NCBI GenBank assembly: GCA_031552235.1
Contig: JAVBMR010000004.1
Coordinates: 62,001 to 126,000, forward strand
Length of the DNA stretch: 64,000 nt
Direction of reading: 5' to 3'
Source: WRDF01 sp031552235
GTDB lineage: Bacteria; Bacteroidota; Bacteroidia; Bacteroidales; Rikenellaceae
The notes beneath the pieces are model-generated. The model was not told the DNA's origin and searched no databases. It saw nothing but the letters and a program-made list of their open reading frames with translations. The number at the start of each line of letters is the position of its first letter. The stretch's first letter is position 1. Made by a program: the position numbers and the translations under genes. Shown here in pieces: positions 8,312-17,801 of the stretch.

Positions 8312-11122
8312 ATGAGCGGTAAAAAAGAGATCCAATCGATTCATATTAAGGGAGCGCGGGTACACAACCTCAAAAACATTGAGGTCGAAATCCCACATAA
8401 CCAACTCGTTGTGATAACCGGGCTGTCGGGGTCGGGTAAATCGACGCTTGCCTTCGACACGATATTCGCCGAAGGGCAGAGGCGCTATGTCGAGAGCCTG
8501 TCGGCCTACGCGAGGCAGTTCCTCGGTCGCGTCGGGAAACCCGACGCCGACCTTATCAGCGGCATCGCCCCCGCCATAGCCATCGAGCAAAAAGTCAATA
8601 CGCGCAATCCGCGCTCGACCGTAGGGACGACGACAGAAATATACGACTATCTCAAGTTGCTTTTTTCGCGCATCGGCAAGACCTATTCGCCGGTTTCCGG
8701 GAAAGAGGTCAAGGTGTGGCACGTAAGCGAGGTGGTGGAGCAAATAATGTCACTCGGCGAAGGCACGAGGGTTATGATAGCAACGCCATTGCAACTCACT
8801 GATGGGCAGGGAATAATAGAGCGGCTGACGATCCTTGTGAAGGACGGGCTGCAAAGGATATATGCGGGCGGCGAGGCGGTGCTTATCGAGGATTTCCTTC
8901 CGAAAGCCGGGCCGGATACCAGGGCCGACGATATTTTAGTCGTCATTGATCGGGCCAAAATAATGCCTGGTAATGAGGAACTTATAAGCAGGCTTGGCGA
9001 CTCGGTCGAAAAGGCTTTCGGGTATGGCGATGGCGAATGCGTTGTGATCGCCACCGATGCGGACGGCAAAGACGCGCAGACCCATTTTTCATCGCGCTTC
9101 GAGGCGGACGGAATCATGTTCGAAGAGCCTACTGAGCATCTTTTTAGTTTCAACAACCCTCTCGGGGCATGTCCCCGCTGCGAGGGATATGGCAAAGTTG
9201 TCGGCATAGACGAAGACCTCGTTGTTCCGGACAAGACCAAAACCATATATGACGACGCAATATCAAGCTGGCGCGGCGACACCATGAAGTGGTGGAAAGA
9301 GCAGCTCGTCAACAACGCCTCGAAGTTCGGGTTCCCGATCCATAAGCCGTATTACGAGCTTTCGAAAGAACACCGGAAACTGCTTTGGACGGGAAATCAA
9401 TACTTCCACGGGCTTGATGCGTTCTTTAAATACCTTGAAAGTGAGCGATATAAGATACAGTATCGGGTCATGCTGTCGAGATATACGGGCAAGACTATAT
9501 GCTCTGATTGCGGCGGAACGAGGCTCCGGCCTGAGGCGCTGTACGTGAAAGTTGGCGGGCAAACCATTGCAGATCTTGTAGCCATGCCGGTCAAAGAACT
9601 TGTCGGTTTCTTTGATGGGTTGCAGTTGGATGAGCATGACACAAAGGCCGGCACGCGCGTACTGACCGAGATCCGCAACCGCCTGCAATATCTGTTGGAC
9701 GTCGGCTTGGGCTATCTTACGCTCGACAGGCTGTCATCGACGCTTTCGGGCGGCGAGAGCCAGCGCATAAACCTTTCGACATCGTTGGGCAGCAACCTGA
9801 CAGGATCGCTTTACATACTGGACGAGCCGAGCATCGGCCTGCATCCGCGTGATACACACCAACTTATAGGCGTACTGAAACAGTTGCGCGATCTTGGGAA
9901 TACGGTCATTGTGGTCGAACACGAAGAGGAGATAATACGTGCTGCCGACCAGATAATAGATATAGGCCCGCTGGCCGGGTATAACGGCGGTGAAATAATG
10001 TATTCAGGTGATATACAGGGACTTGTTGGTGCGAAAAACAGCCTTACGGCCGATTACCTGACAGGGCGCGAGCAAATAGCCTTACCGAAAAGCCACCGGG
10101 GCTGGAGCAATTTTATAGAAATAGTAGGTGCTCGCGAACACAACCTAAAAGGTATAAATGTCAAGTTTCCGCTCGGGGTAATGACCTGTGTGACAGGCGT
10201 TAGCGGCAGCGGTAAATCGTCGCTGGTGCAAGGAATACTCTACCCGGCCATCAGGCGCGTGCTGTACGAAACCGGGATGAAACCGGGGAATTTCGAAAAA
10301 CTCGAAGGCGATGTCGGGCTGCTGAAATCCATCGAAATTGTCGACCAAAACCCGATAGGCAAGTCTTCGAGATCCAACCCGGTGACTTATATCAAAGCTT
10401 ACGATGAGATACGCAAATTATTTGCAGATCAGCCGTTTGCCACACACAATGCAATGCAGCCGTCGCACTTCTCGTTTAACATCGCCGGCGGCCGATGCGA
10501 AGAATGTCAGGGCGAGGGGACGATCAAAATAAGCATGCAGTTCATGGCCGACGTCGAGTTGAAATGCGAAACCTGCGGAGGAAAGCGCTTTAAGGATGAC
10601 GTACTGGAAGTCAAGTATTTAGGCAAGTCGATATATGACGTTCTGGAAATGACGGTGGACGATGCGATAACGTTCTTCTCGCAGGAGAAAGCGACTGTCA
10701 ATAAACGTATCGTCGAGAGGCTCAAGGTGTTGCAGGATGTCGGAATGGGGTATATCAGGATGGGGCAGTCGTCCTCGACGCTCTCGGGCGGAGAAAGCCA
10801 GAGGGTCAAGCTTGCATCGTTTCTACTCAAGGAAAACACGGACGGCAGCATGATGTTCATTTTCGACGAACCTACCACAGGGCTCCATTTTCATGACATC
10901 AAGAAGCTGCTGGCATCGTTTAACGCACTGATAGCCAAAGGTCATACCATCGTGATCGTCGAGCATAACATGGATGTGATAAAGTCTGCAGACTGGGTTA
11001 TCGACCTCGGTCCCGAGGCGGGCGATGCAGGCGGCAATCTGGTCTACGAAGGCACCCCGGAAGGGCTGGCAAAATGCAAAAATAGCTATACTGGTAAGTT
11101 CTTGACAGAGAGGCTAAAATAA
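8312..11122 (+). CDS. uvrA: Excinuclease ABC subunit A
   Basis: The DNA-damage sensing ATPase of nucleotide excision repair. It has two ABC modules: Walker A GLSGSGKSTLAFDT near 31 and GVSGSGKSSLVQG near 630, each followed by an LSGGESQRI/V signature and a Walker B with ILDEPSIGLHPRD and IFDEPTTGLHFHD. Zinc-binding CxxC pairs occur in the first insert region (CPRCEG, CSDCGG) and in the second module (CEECQGEG, CETCGGKRF). I start at the ATG at 8312, preceded by a strong AGGA, which gives 936 residues as usual; the longer open frame from 8147 overlaps pyrI in another frame. Confidence 0.96.
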   Translation: MSGKKEIQSIHIKGARVHNLKNIEVEIPHNQLVVITGLSGSGKSTLAFDTIFAEGQRRYVESLSAYARQFLGRVGKPDADLISGIAPAIAIEQKVNTRNPRSTVGTTTEIYDYLKLLFSRIGKTYSPVSGKEVKVWHVSEVVEQIMSLGEGTRVMIATPLQLTDGQGIIERLTILVKDGLQRIYAGGEAVLIEDFLPKAGPDTRADDILVVIDRAKIMPGNEELISRLGDSVEKAFGYGDGECVVIATDADGKDAQTHFSSRFEADGIMFEEPTEHLFSFNNPLGACPRCEGYGKVVGIDEDLVVPDKTKTIYDDAISSWRGDTMKWWKEQLVNNASKFGFPIHKPYYELSKEHRKLLWTGNQYFHGLDAFFKYLESERYKIQYRVMLSRYTGKTICSDCGGTRLRPEALYVKVGGQTIADLVAMPVKELVGFFDGLQLDEHDTKAGTRVLTEIRNRLQYLLDVGLGYLTLDRLSSTLSGGESQRINLSTSLGSNLTGSLYILDEPSIGLHPRDTHQLIGVLKQLRDLGNTVIVVEHEEEIIRAADQIIDIGPLAGYNGGEIMYSGDIQGLVGAKNSLTADYLTGREQIALPKSHRGWSNFIEIVGAREHNLKGINVKFPLGVMTCVTGVSGSGKSSLVQGILYPAIRRVLYETGMKPGNFEKLEGDVGLLKSIEIVDQNPIGKSSRSNPVTYIKAYDEIRKLFADQPFATHNAMQPSHFSFNIAGGRCEECQGEGTIKISMQFMADVELKCETCGGKRFKDDVLEVKYLGKSIYDVLEMTVDDAITFFSQEKATVNKRIVERLKVLQDVGMGYIRMGQSSSTLSGGESQRVKLASFLLKENTDGSMMFIFDEPTTGLHFHDIKKLLASFNALIAKGHTIVIVEHNMDVIKSADWVIDLGPEAGDAGGNLVYEGTPEGLAKCKNSYTGKFLTERLK

Positions 11123-11133
11123 AATGGCAGTTA

Positions 11134-12348
11134 ATGGAATTCTTTAAGTATATATTACCCAACGGCATCCGGTGTATCCATAAACGGGTCAAGTCGCCAG
11201 TGACATACTGCTCGCTGACCATAAATGCCGGAAGCCGCGACGAAAAGCCTGGTGAATTCGGGGTGGCGCATTTTGCCGAACACTCGCTCTTTAAAGGCAC
11301 GGCCAAAAGGAAAGCCCACCACATCAATTCGCGCCTCGAAAAACTGGGCGGCGAACTCAACGCCTTTACTACTAAGGAAGAAATGGTTGTGCATGCGACC
11401 ACGCTCAAAAGCGATTTCCCGAAGGCAGCCGAACTCATTTCGGACATCTGTTTCAACTCGATATTTCCCGGAAGGGAGATCGAAAAGGAGCGCGAAATAA
11501 TTATCGACGAGATAAATTCATACAAGGACTCGCCGCCGGACAGGATATACGACGAATTCGAAGACCTGCTTTTCGAAGGGTCGGAACTTGGCCATAACAT
11601 TCTGGGGACGAAAGCCAGTGTCGGCAGGCTTACCAATACTTCTATCAAAACTTTCACTGACAGATGCTATAATACAGACAACATGGTGTTTGCCATATCG
11701 GGCAACCTCTCGGAAAAACATTTCCAAATGTATGCCGAACGATACTTTGGGGATAAAGCGCGATCAGTTCGCGAGTTCGCGAGGCACACGCCGGAGCCAT
11801 ACAAGCCTTTCAGTAAAACGGTTGACAGACACACGCACCAGGCGCATTGCATAATAGGTGCGCGCGCGTATGACCACAATAATCCGAAGAGGGTAGTGTT
11901 GTCGCTGCTAACCAATATGTTAGGCGGACCGGCGGCTAACTCGATGCTCAACCTGCTGCTGCGGGAAAAGAACGGGCTGACATACACCATCGATGCCTCC
12001 TACACGCCGTATTCGGACACGGGTGTGGCGTCGATATATTTCGGCACGGACAAAGACAAGACAGAGAGGTGTCTCGCGTTGATAAACAACACATTGGACA
12101 AGCTCAAGACGACCACGCTGACCACGCGCCAGCTTGCTGTCGCGAAAAAACAGCTGATAGGGCAGTTATCAATATCTATGGAGGGAAAAGAGGGCTACAT
12201 GCTCGGTGCCGCGAAGAGCTATCTCGTTTACAATGATGTCGATTCGCCTTCTGAAATATACCGTAAGGTATTGGAAATCACTCCATCCGACATACTCGAA
12301 ACCGCAAACGAGGTCTTTTCGGACATGTCATACCTTATATATAATTAG
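11134..12348 (+). CDS. M16-family zinc peptidase (processing-protease-like)
   Basis: A 404-residue single-unit insulinase-fold protein. The inverted zinc motif HFAEH is at 46-50 and the third ligand Glu126 lies in IIIDEIN. The second domain has the R/Y-type substrate residues in REKNGLTYTIDASY (about 278-291). The family includes mitochondrial-processing-peptidase and PqqL relatives. Because the active site is intact, this is the catalytic type rather than an inactive partner. No signal peptide is visible, so a cytoplasmic location is more likely. It starts 11 nt after uvrA and is followed after 1 nt by a methyltransferase. Confidence 0.9.
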   Translation: MEFFKYILPNGIRCIHKRVKSPVTYCSLTINAGSRDEKPGEFGVAHFAEHSLFKGTAKRKAHHINSRLEKLGGELNAFTTKEEMVVHATTLKSDFPKAAELISDICFNSIFPGREIEKEREIIIDEINSYKDSPPDRIYDEFEDLLFEGSELGHNILGTKASVGRLTNTSIKTFTDRCYNTDNMVFAISGNLSEKHFQMYAERYFGDKARSVREFARHTPEPYKPFSKTVDRHTHQAHCIIGARAYDHNNPKRVVLSLLTNMLGGPAANSMLNLLLREKNGLTYTIDASYTPYSDTGVASIYFGTDKDKTERCLALINNTLDKLKTTTLTTRQLAVAKKQLIGQLSISMEGKEGYMLGAAKSYLVYNDVDSPSEIYRKVLEITPSDILETANEVFSDMSYLIYN

Positions 12349-12349
12349 G

Positions 12350-12997
12350 ATGGGCGATCTGGAAAAATATATCTCGGAGATGTCGTCCCCTGAAGACGAA
12401 CTGCTGAGGGAGCTCGACAGGGAAACACACCTGCGTGTGGTACAGCCGCGCATGATCTCGGGGCATATCCAGGGCAAGTTACTCGAAATGTTTACCCGGA
12501 TGATGCGGCCGGCCAACATACTGGAAATCGGGACTTTCACCGGTTATTCAACGTTGTGTTTCGCCGCTGGCCTCGACGATGCCGGTTGCATAGATACGGT
12601 GGAGGTGGATGACGAACTTGAAGGCATAGCCGCTTCGTTTTTCGCCAGGAGCGTCCACGGCAGCAAGATTTGCCAGCACATAGGCTCGGCGCTGGATGTC
12701 GCGCCGGGACTTGGGAAGGTCTACGACCTTGTTTTTATAGACGGCGACAAGCGCGAATATCCGGATTACTACAAAATGGTGATGGGTGACGCGGGCAGCA
12801 CGCCGCTTGTGAAACCCAGAAGCATAATAATCGCCGACAATATATTGTGGTACGGCAAGGTTGTCGAACCTGTGCCGGCGAACGATTTGTACACTCGCAA
12901 ACTATTGGAATTCAACGAACTCGTCGCCAATGACGCCCGGGTGGAAAATGTGATCCTGGACCTGCGCGACGGGCTGAATATTGTAAGGGTGAAATAA
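12350..12997 (+). CDS. SAM-dependent O-methyltransferase (family 3, COG4122)
   Basis: A class I methyltransferase of 215 residues. The SAM-binding motif I is ILEIGTFTGYST (about 59-70), the acidic loop is TVEVDDEL and the metal/catechol-like site is DLVFIDGDKREYPDYY (about 126-141), matching the bacterial catechol-type group. Substrate unknown. The ATG at 12350 lies 1 nt past the M16 stop, so translation is probably coupled. The open frame extends upstream to 12206, but that part overlaps the protease gene and lacks family similarity. Confidence 0.88.
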   Translation: MGDLEKYISEMSSPEDELLRELDRETHLRVVQPRMISGHIQGKLLEMFTRMMRPANILEIGTFTGYSTLCFAAGLDDAGCIDTVEVDDELEGIAASFFARSVHGSKICQHIGSALDVAPGLGKVYDLVFIDGDKREYPDYYKMVMGDAGSTPLVKPRSIIIADNILWYGKVVEPVPANDLYTRKLLEFNELVANDARVENVILDLRDGLNIVRVK

Positions 12998-13031
12998 CAA
13001 AGGCCTTCATCTTGATTTTTTCCAAAAAATA

Positions 13032-13039
13032 TAAATTTG
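13032..13039 (+). promoter_or_regulatory. Promoter of the 13069 gene
   Basis: TAAATTTG -7 box with a TTG at 13012-13014 (17-nt spacing) as a possible -33 element, 29 nt before the ATG. Confidence 0.5.
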
Positions 13040-13068
13040 ACCCATTAACCCCTTAAATAATTAAAAGA

Positions 13069-13632
13069 ATGAAGAAGATCCTAATGTCATTGGCGGCTAT
13101 TGCTATTTGTGTTGCCGCAACAAACGCTCAAACGCCAGAAATTACAGAGCCTGATTTTATTGGCGAGGTACTAACGATCATGCCTGACGGCAGTACTGTC
13201 ATGCTTGAAAAAGAAACCGTACAGTTGCGTACAAGGGCTAACGCCAGCGCTCTGATCACCGGCATCGGTAAAGCGAAAACTAAACTGATAGTCGAGTCCC
13301 CGTCTGCGGCGGTGAAACTGAAGAATGCAGATGTGATTCAGTTCATTATTCGCAATGTGGACAACGCTTCAGACCCGATTTCAATTATCAATATCTTTCG
13401 CTTTGACTGCAGCAATACAAAACGTTTGGCCGAAATGTCATCGGTTAGCTCTTTCGGCAGTGTAAAACAAGGCAACCTGCAAAAACTGAAGTTCACAGCC
13501 CGCAAATACGGCACAAGTTCTTATTTGATAACATTGACTGATAAACCGGTAGGTGAATTCGGTATTACGGTCAATAATCCCAACAACATAGATGAGAAAC
13601 AGGTGATCGTTTCTACATTCGCGATCGAATAA
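13069..13632 (+). CDS. Exported protein of unknown function
   Basis: A 187-residue protein with a clear Sec signal peptide (MKKILMSLAAIAICVAATNA, cleavage likely near residue 20 before QTPE). The mature part is beta-rich by eye, with TIMPDGSTVMLEKETVQL, SALITGIGKAKTKLIVES and a C-terminal EFGITVNNPN. I do not recognise a family. It has its own promoter and a bidirectional terminator, so it is a single-gene unit, probably periplasmic or outer-membrane associated (no lipobox). Confidence 0.8.
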   Translation: MKKILMSLAAIAICVAATNAQTPEITEPDFIGEVLTIMPDGSTVMLEKETVQLRTRANASALITGIGKAKTKLIVESPSAAVKLKNADVIQFIIRNVDNASDPISIINIFRFDCSNTKRLAEMSSVSSFGSVKQGNLQKLKFTARKYGTSSYLITLTDKPVGEFGITVNNPNNIDEKQVIVSTFAIE

Positions 13633-13651
13633 CATGTAGTTGTGAAATGAT

Positions 13652-13679
13652 AAAAAGGAGGCTAAATAGCCTCCTTTTT
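13652..13679. terminator. Bidirectional terminator
   Basis: AAAAAGGAGGCTA pairs with TAGCCTCCTTTTT, giving A/T runs on both sides. It separates the plus-strand exported protein from the convergent phosphohexomutase. Confidence 0.85.
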
Positions 13680-13708
13680 AATTCTGATACATTGACGATA
13701 CGGCAGTC

Positions 13709-15463
13709 CTATACCAACCCGAGTTCTTTTTTCATCTGTTCGATCTTGGCGTCGAGTTGGGCGTTCACTTCGTCGAACTTGTCGACGCTCGCAAGCGGCT
13801 CGCGCACACCGAAATAAAACTTGATCTTCGGCTCGGTCCCGGATGGGCGTACAGATACGATAGTTTTGTCCTCGGTCAGGAACTGCAGCACGTTCGATTT
13901 CTCGCTGATGCCTTCGATAGGGGTCTTGGCGCCTGAAACAGTGTCGGTTATCTCGCCAGACAAATAGTCCTTGACCGTGATCACCGGCGATCCGCAGATA
14001 GTCTTCGGGTGTACGGCACGGTAGTCGCTCATCATCTTTTTGATCTCCTCCGCACCCTCTTTGCCTTTGCGCACTACCGACACGAGGCCTTCCTTGTAGA
14101 ATCCGAATTCCGCGTACATCTGTTTCAGCAGCTCGAACAGCGACATGCCCTCGCTCTTTGCCCATGCGGCGGCTTCGGCGGCGATGGCGCACGAGCTGAC
14201 ACCGTCCTTATCGCGCACGAAATCTTCGGGCAGGTAGCCGAAACTCTCCTCGCCGCCGCCAATGTACTGCCATGCTGTGCCCTCGTGGTTGCGGATGATC
14301 TCTGCGATGTATTTGAACCCTGTGAGGCAATCGAAGTATTTGATCCCGAAACTTTTGGCCACTTCAACGAGCATTTCTGTCGTGACGATGGTCTTCACGA
14401 TATACTGCTTTCCGTTGATGCGGCCCAGGTCGTTCCAGCGGCGGCACAGGTAATAGGTCAGCAGCAGGCAGGTCTGGTTGCCGTTAAGAAGCACATACTC
14501 TGTCTTTTCCTTGTTGGCCGGAACCGCCACGCCAAGGCGGTCGCCGTCGGGGTCGGTTGCGAGGATGATCTCGGCTTTTTCTTTAACGCCCAGATCGAAA
14601 GCCATTTTCATAGTGGCGCGCTCTTCCGGGTTTGGCGATTCCACGGTCGGGAAGTTGCCGTCGATTATGTTCTGTTCCTTGACAGTCGAGATATTCTTGA
14701 ACCCCAGTTTGCGCAACGCCGCCGGGACAAGCACCACGCCAGTGCCATGTATGGGTGTGTAGACGATTTTCATGTCGCTGTTTTTGGCGATAGCGTCCTG
14801 CGACAGCGAGATGCCTTTTATGCGGTCGAGGTAGATTTTGTCGAAGTCCTCGCCGAGTACGGTGATGCACTCCTTGTTTTTGCCGGTAAGTATCTGGCCG
14901 ATGTCGGTGATCTTGGCCACCTCGTCGATGATATTCGTGTCGTGCGGGGCCGTTACCTGCGAACCGTCCTCCCAGTAGGCTTTGTAACCGTTGTATTCCT
15001 TAGGGTTGTGCGAGGCGGTCACCATAACGCCGCTCTTGCATTCGAGCTGACGGATGGCGAAGCTCAGTTCGGGGGTGGGGCGGAGCGAGTCGAACATATA
15101 GACCTTGAAACCGTTCGAGGCGAAGATGTCGGCCACATGTTGTGCGAAAAGCCGGCTGTTGTTCCTGCTGTCGTGCGCGATGGCGACTTTTATCTCCTGG
15201 CCCTCGAAATTTTTCTTGAGGTAATTCGACAGGCCCTGCGTAGCCATACCTACAGTATATATGTTCATGCGGTTGGTGCCGACGCCCATGATGCCGCGAA
15301 GACCGCCGGTACCGAACTCAAGGTCGCGGTAAAAACTGTCGGTCAGCTCTTTTTTATCGTTTTCAAGCAGGTATTTCACCTGTTTTTTCGTAGCTTCGTC
15401 GTAGTTTCCTTCGAGCCATTTGTTGGCCTTTTCCAATACTGATGCGTCTAATTCACTTGTCAT
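13709..15463 (-). CDS. Phospho-sugar mutase (phosphoglucomutase/phosphomannomutase type)
   Basis: An alpha-D-phosphohexomutase of 584 residues that interconverts hexose 1- and 6-phosphates, linking glycolysis with nucleotide-sugar synthesis. The catalytic phosphoserine loop is GVMVTASHNPKEYNGYK (Ser near 145), the metal-binding loop DPDGDRLGVA (about 305-314), the sugar-specificity loop GGEESFGYL (about 408) and the phosphate-binding RPSGTEPKIKFYFG (about 540-553). The size fits the longer PGM2-like bacterial subgroup. The GEES loop is compatible with glucose or mannose phosphate, so I do not assign one substrate. It is transcribed towards the 13652 terminator. Confidence 0.92.
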   Translation of the reverse strand: MTSELDASVLEKANKWLEGNYDEATKKQVKYLLENDKKELTDSFYRDLEFGTGGLRGIMGVGTNRMNIYTVGMATQGLSNYLKKNFEGQEIKVAIAHDSRNNSRLFAQHVADIFASNGFKVYMFDSLRPTPELSFAIRQLECKSGVMVTASHNPKEYNGYKAYWEDGSQVTAPHDTNIIDEVAKITDIGQILTGKNKECITVLGEDFDKIYLDRIKGISLSQDAIAKNSDMKIVYTPIHGTGVVLVPAALRKLGFKNISTVKEQNIIDGNFPTVESPNPEERATMKMAFDLGVKEKAEIILATDPDGDRLGVAVPANKEKTEYVLLNGNQTCLLLTYYLCRRWNDLGRINGKQYIVKTIVTTEMLVEVAKSFGIKYFDCLTGFKYIAEIIRNHEGTAWQYIGGGEESFGYLPEDFVRDKDGVSSCAIAAEAAAWAKSEGMSLFELLKQMYAEFGFYKEGLVSVVRKGKEGAEEIKKMMSDYRAVHPKTICGSPVITVKDYLSGEITDTVSGAKTPIEGISEKSNVLQFLTEDKTIVSVRPSGTEPKIKFYFGVREPLASVDKFDEVNAQLDAKIEQMKKELGLV

Positions 15464-15519
15464 CTCTCTATAAGTTTTATTTATGCTAAAAACTCCGGTT
15501 CTGTCAAAAAATCAATACA

Positions 15520-15527
15520 CAAAGATA
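15520..15527 (-). promoter_or_regulatory. -7 box for the phosphohexomutase gene
   Basis: Minus strand TATCTTTG, 57 nt before the ATG; no good -33 partner seen. Confidence 0.45.
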
Positions 15528-15693
15528 AGCATTTTTTATCAATTCTCACTCTCAGCGCATTAAATATCGACCCCCTCGAAACCCCTGACGACCTATATAA
15601 ATTTAAAATTAATTAGCAAGGTGAAACCGGGTTTTTTTTAATGAAATTATATACAATCTTTGTAGGGCAAAACAAAACCACCCTAAACGTACC

Positions 15694-17106
15694 ATGGTAG
15701 TCGACAACAAGGCATATAGCGATATGTGGCAGAATTGCTTGTCCCGCATTAAGGAGCAAACATCTGAGGATGAGTTCATTAAGTGGTTCAAGCCGATAGT
15801 GCCGATAGACTTCGACGGGACCACGCTTCAACTGCGCGTACCCAACGAAAGCTATGTGTACCATATAGAAAAGAACTACCTGCCGTTCCTCAAGCCGATC
15901 CTCTACCAGCTCTTCGGAATGAAGACAAGGCTGCGTTATGTGATGCCGAAATCGGAGGCCCAAACGGCACCTGTCGTGAGTAATTCCGACACCACTGCGA
16001 TGAACAAATTCCTCGCCCAGTCGGACACTGCAAATATAAAAAATCCGTTCATACTTCCCGGCATCCGCAAGGCCATAATCGACCCGCAGCTCAACCCGAA
16101 TTACACGTTCGACAACTTCGTGGAAGGGGAGTGCAACAGGCTCGGCCGCTCGGCCGGACTCGCTATCGCCGTGAATCCCGGAACAACCCCTTTCAACCCC
16201 CTATATATATATGGTGACTCGGGGCTTGGGAAGACGCATGTGGCACAGGCGATAGGCAACGAGATCCGCCAGCGCCACCCCGACCTGCAGGTTTTGTACG
16301 TGTCGATGAACAAATTTCAGGCGCAGTACACGGCCTCGATGCTCAATAAGGAGTTCAACGATTTCATCCACTTCTATCAGATGATAGATGTGCTGATAAT
16401 CGACGATATTCAGGAACTTTCTGGAAAGGAAAAGACGCAGAACGCTTTCTTCACGATATTCAACCATCTCCAGCTTTCGGGCAAACAGCTGATAATCACG
16501 TCGGATAAGCCGCCGGTGGAACTGAAAGACATCGAACAGCGGCTTATCACCCGTTTCAAATGGGGGTTGTCGGCCCAGTTGGTGCAACCCGACCACGAAA
16601 CCAAGGTCAAGATAATCAAGGCGAAAGCGGCCAAACTGAAGACTGAACTGTCGGAGGAGGTCATCGAATTCCTTGCGAACAACATCAGCGCGAATATCCG
16701 CGAGATAGAAGGTGCGCTGTCGTCGCTCGTGGCCAACGCGGCGTTCCTGAACAAGAAAATAACCACCTCGCTGGCGAAAGAGATACTTAAAGTATACGTT
16801 AAATTCACGCAGCGTGAGATAACTACAGACCATGTAGTTAAGGTCGTGTGTGAATACCTGAGCCTGGAGTCGGAGCAGTTCAACTCGCCTAAACGCACGA
16901 GGGAGATCGCGCAGGCCCGCCAGATCGCTATGTACCTGAGCAAGAAGCACACGAAAGCTCCGCTCACAGCCATTGGTGCGGCGATCGGCGGCAAAAATCA
17001 CGCTACCGTACTCCACGCCTGCAAGGCGATCTCTAACCTGATCGAAACCGACAAGAACTTCAAGCGCCAGATGGAAGAGATCGAGCGCCGGGTGCTGTCG
17101 AAGTAG
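15694..17106 (+). CDS. dnaA: Chromosomal replication initiator DnaA
   Basis: A 470-residue AAA+ initiator. Domain I is at about 8-80, a variable linker at 85-130, and domain III has Walker A GDSGLGKTH (174-182) and Walker B VLIIDDIQ (about 233). The domain IV signature is NHATVLHACKAI (about 435-446). The start ATG follows a short AT-rich leader with an AATCTTTG element (15655-15662) close to a -7 box. I looked for TTATCCACA-type DnaA boxes in both flanks and saw none, so the gene is probably not beside the origin. Confidence 0.96.
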   Translation: MVVDNKAYSDMWQNCLSRIKEQTSEDEFIKWFKPIVPIDFDGTTLQLRVPNESYVYHIEKNYLPFLKPILYQLFGMKTRLRYVMPKSEAQTAPVVSNSDTTAMNKFLAQSDTANIKNPFILPGIRKAIIDPQLNPNYTFDNFVEGECNRLGRSAGLAIAVNPGTTPFNPLYIYGDSGLGKTHVAQAIGNEIRQRHPDLQVLYVSMNKFQAQYTASMLNKEFNDFIHFYQMIDVLIIDDIQELSGKEKTQNAFFTIFNHLQLSGKQLIITSDKPPVELKDIEQRLITRFKWGLSAQLVQPDHETKVKIIKAKAAKLKTELSEEVIEFLANNISANIREIEGALSSLVANAAFLNKKITTSLAKEILKVYVKFTQREITTDHVVKVVCEYLSLESEQFNSPKRTREIAQARQIAMYLSKKHTKAPLTAIGAAIGGKNHATVLHACKAISNLIETDKNFKRQMEEIERRVLSK

Positions 17107-17165
17107 GGGGCAGGCGGCGAAACCCAAGCAGAGATAGGCCTGACCCATTGCCATTTTAATATTTT

Positions 17166-17206
17166 AAAGGTTTTTTCGTTTATTGAAGCGGGAAAACCTT
17201 TTTTAT
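17166..17206 (+). terminator. dnaA terminator
   Basis: AAAGGTTTT and AAAACCTTT arms with an 18-nt loop, followed by a T-rich stretch. Confidence 0.65.
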
Positions 17207-17222
17207 TTCACGGCAGAAATAC

Positions 17223-17230
17223 TATCTTTA
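17223..17230 (+). promoter_or_regulatory. Candidate -7 box for bcp-recA
   Basis: TATCTTTA, one base from TAnnTTTG, about 92 nt before the bcp ATG and after the dnaA terminator. Confidence 0.35.
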
Positions 17231-17321
17231 CAAAGACAGTGAAAGCCGAGAGCGATCAAAGCCTGCCTTGGATTGCCAAGGCGCATTCTGTCTTCTGCAA
17301 AGATTGGCAAAATATGTAAAG

Positions 17322-17783
17322 ATGAAAAAACCTATACCCGGCGACAATGCACCAGGCTTCGCGGCCAAAGACCAGAACGGCAACGAAATAACGCTCGAAA
17401 ACCTGCACGGCAAGCGGGTGATTCTCTATTTTTACCCCAAAGACAACACCCCCGGATGCACGGCCGAAGCATGCAGCCTGAGGGACGGGAAACGCGAACT
17501 CGAAAAAATGGGGTTCGTGATCATTGGCGTAAGCCCGGACAGTGAGCAGTCGCACCAAAAATTCGCGGAAAAACACAATCTCAATTTCACGCTGATCTCA
17601 GACCCGGATCACGCTGTCGCACAAGCGTATGGCGTGTGGGGACCCAAAAAATTCATGGGCCGCGAAACCATAGGGATGATACGCACAACGTTCATCATCG
17701 ACCAAAACGGCAAGATCGAAAAAGTGTTCGACAAGGTGGATACAAAACGCCACTTCGAACAAATAGCAGATTCGTATAAATAA
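17322..17783 (+). CDS. bcp: Thioredoxin-dependent thiol peroxidase (BCP/PrxQ)
   Basis: A 153-residue atypical 2-Cys peroxiredoxin that reduces H2O2 and organic peroxides in the cytoplasm. The peroxidatic Cys46 and resolving Cys51 lie in NTPGCTAEACSLRD, the five-residue spacing typical of PrxQ alpha-type enzymes. The start is set at the ATG of MKKPIPGD; the open frame upstream begins with TTG and has no family similarity. recA follows after 18 nt, suggesting co-transcription. Confidence 0.93.
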   Translation: MKKPIPGDNAPGFAAKDQNGNEITLENLHGKRVILYFYPKDNTPGCTAEACSLRDGKRELEKMGFVIIGVSPDSEQSHQKFAEKHNLNFTLISDPDHAVAQAYGVWGPKKFMGRETIGMIRTTFIIDQNGKIEKVFDKVDTKRHFEQIADSYK

Positions 17784-17801
17784 ACTAAATAACCCAAAAC
17801 A

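Noticed and set aside
12206..12349. N-terminal extension of the O-methyltransferase
   Set aside because: Overlaps the M16 protease gene out of frame; the ATG at 12350 restores normal length.
14009..15442. 477-codon plus-strand open frame opposite the phosphohexomutase
   Set aside because: Antisense shadow of a gene with all catalytic motifs intact.
15464..15693. Replication origin beside dnaA
   Set aside because: AT-rich, but I found no TTATCCACA-type DnaA boxes there or in 17107-17321, and gene-strand bias does not switch clearly. Cumulative GC skew of the whole chromosome would settle it.
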